From: Idiomarina piscisalsi
GTDB taxonomy: Bacteria; Pseudomonadota; Gammaproteobacteria; Enterobacterales; Alteromonadaceae
Assembly: GCF_003987095.1 (NCBI RefSeq)
Contig: NZ_PIQA01000011.1
Coordinates: 1-64,000 of the forward strand
Direction: 5' to 3'
DNA length: 64,000 nucleotides
Within the stretch, counting starts at the first letter, position 1. Each line of letters opens with the position of its first letter. The notes beneath the pieces were generated by a model, which saw only the letters and a list, made by a program, of their open reading frames with translations, made no database searches and was not told the origin of the DNA. Positions 60,930 through 64,000 of this stretch are shown piece by piece. The translations under genes were made by a program, and so were the position numbers.

Positions 60930-61802
60930 ATGGCAAAATCGACTCTCGAACAATGGCGGATGTTTAAAGCAGTCGCTGACCATGGAGGCTTCATGCAGGC
61001 GGCTCAGCAGGTTCACAAAAGCCAGTCGAGCATTCACCACGCTGTTAATAAAATGGAAGAACAGCTCGGCGTTAATTTGTTTGAGGTCGATGGTCGCAAA
61101 ACGGTGTTAACCCACGCCGGCAAGCTCTTGCTACGCCGTATTAATTATCTGCTATCGGAAGCTGAGCGATTTGAAAATGTCGCTCAGAACCTGAAAGAGG
61201 GAGTAGAGTCGACGCTTAGCATTGCTGTCGATGAAGCTTTCCCGAAAGAAGTGCTATACGAAGCATTAGAAAAAGTCTCGGAAGAGTTCCCGCTGGTGCA
61301 CATAGAAGTTATTGAAACCATATTAACGGGTGCCGATGAACTTTTACGAAAAGGTCTGGCTACCGTGTCACTATCACCCTTTATGCTCGATAACGAACTG
61401 AGCGAGGCACTTAGCGACGTTACCTTTGTTGCGGTATGCGGTACCAATCACACACTTGCGTCAAAAGCGTCTGTCACTCTCGAAGACTTAAAGAACAGCC
61501 GTCAAATAGTGCTACGTGACTCTGGTATCGAGAAAAGCTCTGACATTGGTTGGCTGGGTTCTGAGCAGCGCTGGACGGTCAGCCATTTAACCACTTCCGT
61601 TGAGCTGATTCGTAAAAGTCTGGGCTTTGCCTGGTTGCCTGAATCGGCGATAAAAGCGCATATTGAAGAAGGCAGTTTGGTGACTTTAAACCTCGAACGC
61701 GGCGCTACCCGCTCTATGCCTATTTACTTGAATTTCGAAGACGCTGATAGTGTCGGTCCTGTTGCCAGAAGCTTCATTGGTCACATTCGTTTTCTGACTT
61801 AA
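60930..61802 (+). CDS. LysR-family transcriptional regulator
   Basis: A 290-residue regulator: N-terminal winged helix-turn-helix (HGGFMQAAQQVHKSQSSIHHAVNKMEEQLG, about 17-46) and a C-terminal substrate-binding domain (about 90-290). The effector and targets are unknown. No divergently transcribed partner gene is intact; upstream lies only the ruined hicAB. The downstream M16 peptidase gene is on the same strand 93 bases on, and may or may not be its target. Confidence 0.92.
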   Translation: MAKSTLEQWRMFKAVADHGGFMQAAQQVHKSQSSIHHAVNKMEEQLGVNLFEVDGRKTVLTHAGKLLLRRINYLLSEAERFENVAQNLKEGVESTLSIAVDEAFPKEVLYEALEKVSEEFPLVHIEVIETILTGADELLRKGLATVSLSPFMLDNELSEALSDVTFVAVCGTNHTLASKASVTLEDLKNSRQIVLRDSGIEKSSDIGWLGSEQRWTVSHLTTSVELIRKSLGFAWLPESAIKAHIEEGSLVTLNLERGATRSMPIYLNFEDADSVGPVARSFIGHIRFLT

Positions 61803-61895
61803 ACACTCTGTTACAAATTACTAACAAAATAACTTCAAGCCTCCGGAGCGCCCGAGTATCATCTAGACATTAGATGAATAAAAGGGACCTCCAAT

Positions 61896-64000
61896 ATGAA
61901 GAAGTTATTACTTGCGAGCGCTATTAGCTCTGCCCTGCTACTAACAGGCTGCGGCCAGACCGTTACTGAAACACCGAATGCGCAAAGTATTGTCGCGGGT
62001 AAATTGATTAAAAGCCCAAACGACGAGCGTGACTATCGCGTTTTGAAACTTGATAACAACATTGAAATTATGCTGGTGTCAGACCCTGATGTTGATAAGT
62101 CAGCGGCTTCGTTAAGTGTTGGTGTCGGTCTGTTACAAGACCCTAAATCACAACAAGGCATGGCCCATTACCTGGAGCACATGTTGTTTCTGGGCACCGA
62201 AAAGTACCCAGATACCAATGGTTACAGCGAGTTTATGAGCAATAATGGTGGTAGCCAGAACGCTTACACCTGGCTGGACATTACTAATTATATGTTCAAA
62301 GTGAACAATGATGCGTACGACGAAGGCCTGGACCGCTTCTCAGACTTTTTCAAAGCGCCAAAACTCTACCCGGAGTATGTGGATAAAGAGCGTAATGCGG
62401 TCAATGCCGAGTGGTCGATGCGCCGTGAAATGGACTTCTTTGGTCAATTTAAACTCGGTCGCTTGTTGCTTGGTTCACACCCTTCTAATCGTTTTCTTAT
62501 TGGCAACCTTGAAAGCCTCAGCGACAAAGAAAACAGTCAGCTGCATCAGGAAACTGTCGACTTCTATAACCGTTTTTATTCGTCAAACATTATGAAAGTG
62601 GCAATGATAAGCAACCGCTCGCTTGATGACATGGAAGCGTTAGCCCGTAAGCATTTTGCCAGTATTGAAGACGACGGTATCGACGAGCCTGAAGTCACGG
62701 CTCAAATTAACTTTGACGGTGTCGGCAAAAAACGCATTCATTACGTTCCGAATGAAGACGTTAAACAGCTGAAGCTTGAATTCATCATTAACAACAACCA
62801 AGACCAGTTTAAAGTTAAGCCTAACCGCTATGTAAGCTACTTGCTTGGCTCTGAAATGCCGGGCACTCCCGCTCAGCAACTGAAAGAGGCTGGACTTATT
62901 GCGAGTCTAAATGCTTCTGCGCAGCCAAATTTCTATGGTAACTACGGCGTTATGCGTTTAGACGTTGAGCTCACCGATAGCGGCATGCAGCAGCGTGAAG
63001 AGATTGTCGCGCTTATTATGCAGTACATTGACAAAGTACGTGCGGAAGGCGTCGACGAAAAATATTTCAATGAAATAAAAACCAGCTTGAATAACCGCTT
63101 CCGTTTTTTAGAGAAAGGCGACGAGTTTAGTTATGTCTCCAACCTTGCGGAAGCCATGCAAAACTATCCGGCTGAATATGCTATTAGTGCGCCTTACGAA
63201 TACCAAGAGTTTAACCCTGAAGCTATTCGTTCAGTGCTTTCTCAATTAACGCCTGAGCGTTTGCGTGTTTGGTACATCAGTCAGGATGAGCCGCATGACA
63301 GCGAACTTGACTACTACGATGGCAAATACAAAGTAGCGAATATAACTGCCGAAGAAATTGCTAGCTGGAAACAAGACCCCAAAATGGCAATTAACCTGCC
63401 TAAAGTGAATACGCTTCTACCGGAGAGCTTCGAGGTTAAGAAAAACGACGCGTTTGAGAAGCCTCAGGTGGTTATTGACGAGGACGGCCTGCAAGTATGG
63501 CAATACCCAAGCCAACTGTATGGTGATCAGCCACGCGGCATTTTTAACGTTCAAATTAATAATCCTGCGACACTGCATGATATTAAAGCGAACGTTCTAG
63601 GCGCTTTGTGGAAAGATTTGTACAACATGAACGTCAGTGTCCTAGATACAGAAGCGAACATTGCCGGCATGAACTTGAGCTTGAACGATACAACTGGCAT
63701 GACATTAACCGTCTCCGGTTTTACCGATAAACAGCCTCAGTTGCTTGAGCGTGCTATTGAAGGCTTAAGCTTTGAGGTTGACCCACAAGCCTTTAAACAG
63801 GCCGTTGATCGCTATGTTCGTGCACTGAAAAACAAAGGTCAGCAATTCCCTATTTACCAGAGCTTCGATGCGTACGGGCAGCTAATTCGCGAAGGTGGTT
63901 TTGAGCAGTCAGACTTAATCAACACGGCTCAATCGCTCAGCAATGAAGAATTAGAAGCTTACATGGCAATGCTGTTAGGTAATAATTCCATTCGTGTGTT
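61896..64000 (+). CDS. M16-family (pitrilysin/insulinase) peptidase lipoprotein, cut by window end
   Basis: At least 701 residues, open at the window edge. It starts with a lipoprotein signal (LLTGC, Cys19), then the inverted zinc motif HYLEH (His91, Glu94, His95) in MAHYLEHMLFLGTEKYP and the distal ligand Glu172 (AEWSMRRE), 76 residues on as in pitrilysin. The length so far and the second domain suggest a protease III-type enzyme of about 950 residues. Lipid anchoring contrasts with the soluble periplasmic E. coli Ptr. The ATG at 61896 follows GGGACC. Confidence 0.9.
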   Translation, partial: MKKLLLASAISSALLLTGCGQTVTETPNAQSIVAGKLIKSPNDERDYRVLKLDNNIEIMLVSDPDVDKSAASLSVGVGLLQDPKSQQGMAHYLEHMLFLGTEKYPDTNGYSEFMSNNGGSQNAYTWLDITNYMFKVNNDAYDEGLDRFSDFFKAPKLYPEYVDKERNAVNAEWSMRREMDFFGQFKLGRLLLGSHPSNRFLIGNLESLSDKENSQLHQETVDFYNRFYSSNIMKVAMISNRSLDDMEALARKHFASIEDDGIDEPEVTAQINFDGVGKKRIHYVPNEDVKQLKLEFIINNNQDQFKVKPNRYVSYLLGSEMPGTPAQQLKEAGLIASLNASAQPNFYGNYGVMRLDVELTDSGMQQREEIVALIMQYIDKVRAEGVDEKYFNEIKTSLNNRFRFLEKGDEFSYVSNLAEAMQNYPAEYAISAPYEYQEFNPEAIRSVLSQLTPERLRVWYISQDEPHDSELDYYDGKYKVANITAEEIASWKQDPKMAINLPKVNTLLPESFEVKKNDAFEKPQVVIDEDGLQVWQYPSQLYGDQPRGIFNVQINNPATLHDIKANVLGALWKDLYNMNVSVLDTEANIAGMNLSLNDTTGMTLTVSGFTDKQPQLLERAIEGLSFEVDPQAFKQAVDRYVRALKNKGQQFPIYQSFDAYGQLIREGGFEQSDLINTAQSLSNEELEAYMAMLLGNNSIRV

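Overview
The window reads as chromosome of a marine-type gammaproteobacterium. The supporting genes are Fis, Rsd, SlyX, MaoP (DUF413), the EpmA/EpmB/EF-P set, sigma-32-type heat-shock promoters and a Zur-type operator. Gene order and the weight on peptidases and amino-acid catabolism point to the Alteromonadales, with Idiomarina as my best guess (inference, not proven). Coding density is high, with many 4-base overlaps and short operons. I see no prophage, insertion sequence or CRISPR array.

Layout. 1-9.6 kb: trmA, a MerC-family gene under a Zur-like box, the EF-P lysylation set (epmA, efp, epmB), a PriC-like gene, DUF3016, groES-groEL, cutA and dsbD. 9.7-18.2 kb: aroQ-accB-accC-prmA, dusB-fis, then purH, a lipoprotein methyltransferase and purD. 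18.3-29 kb: c-di-GMP genes (EAL-CBS-GGDEF; TPR-GGDEF), MaoP, a DUF4382 lipoprotein, a divergent NRAMP transporter, a CoA-transferase/GNAT fusion followed by a histone-deacetylase-like gene, and an SDF-family symporter. 29-31 kb: an accessory hipBA module with three operators, directly beside two tandem tRNA-Gly(GCC) genes. 31-41 kb: orn, rsgA, psd, a glycerophosphodiesterase, an RND efflux pair, hemE, nudC and rsd. 41-53.4 kb: an fkpA-like gene, a WD40 lipoprotein, slyX, prkB, an osmC family gene, the arginine succinyltransferase (ast) genes, PilZ and HDOD genes, pabA, trpS and rpe. 53.5-64 kb: two small genes, a folded intergenic element, prlC, a DPP-IV-like peptidase, gor, a decayed hicAB module, a LysR regulator and an M16 peptidase cut by the window end.

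How the genes work together. EF-P is encoded beside both enzymes of its lysine modification. groESL and prlC each carry a good sigma-32 promoter. AccB/AccC start fatty-acid synthesis. PurH and PurD belong to purine synthesis. RsgA, PrmA, TrmA, DusB, EF-P and TrpS serve translation. Many blocks keep the E. coli neighbour order (orn-rsgA-psd next to tRNA-Gly; rsd-nudC-hemE; accBC-prmA-dusB-fis; fkpA/slyX/prkB/osmC ... pabA ... trpS ... rpe), so the departures from it stand out: hipBA, the lipoprotein methyltransferase, the NRAMP/GGDEF pair and the ast insertion.

Most notable: astD has an in-frame TGA exactly where a Trp is expected; hicA and hicB are both broken; the NRAMP-like protein lacks every canonical metal ligand; the CoA-transferase/GNAT gene sits 3 bases before a deacetylase-like gene; and a nested inverted repeat fills 54037-54168. 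None of these is proof of a new system. The NRAMP variant, the acylation/deacylation pair and the folded repeat are the best leads.
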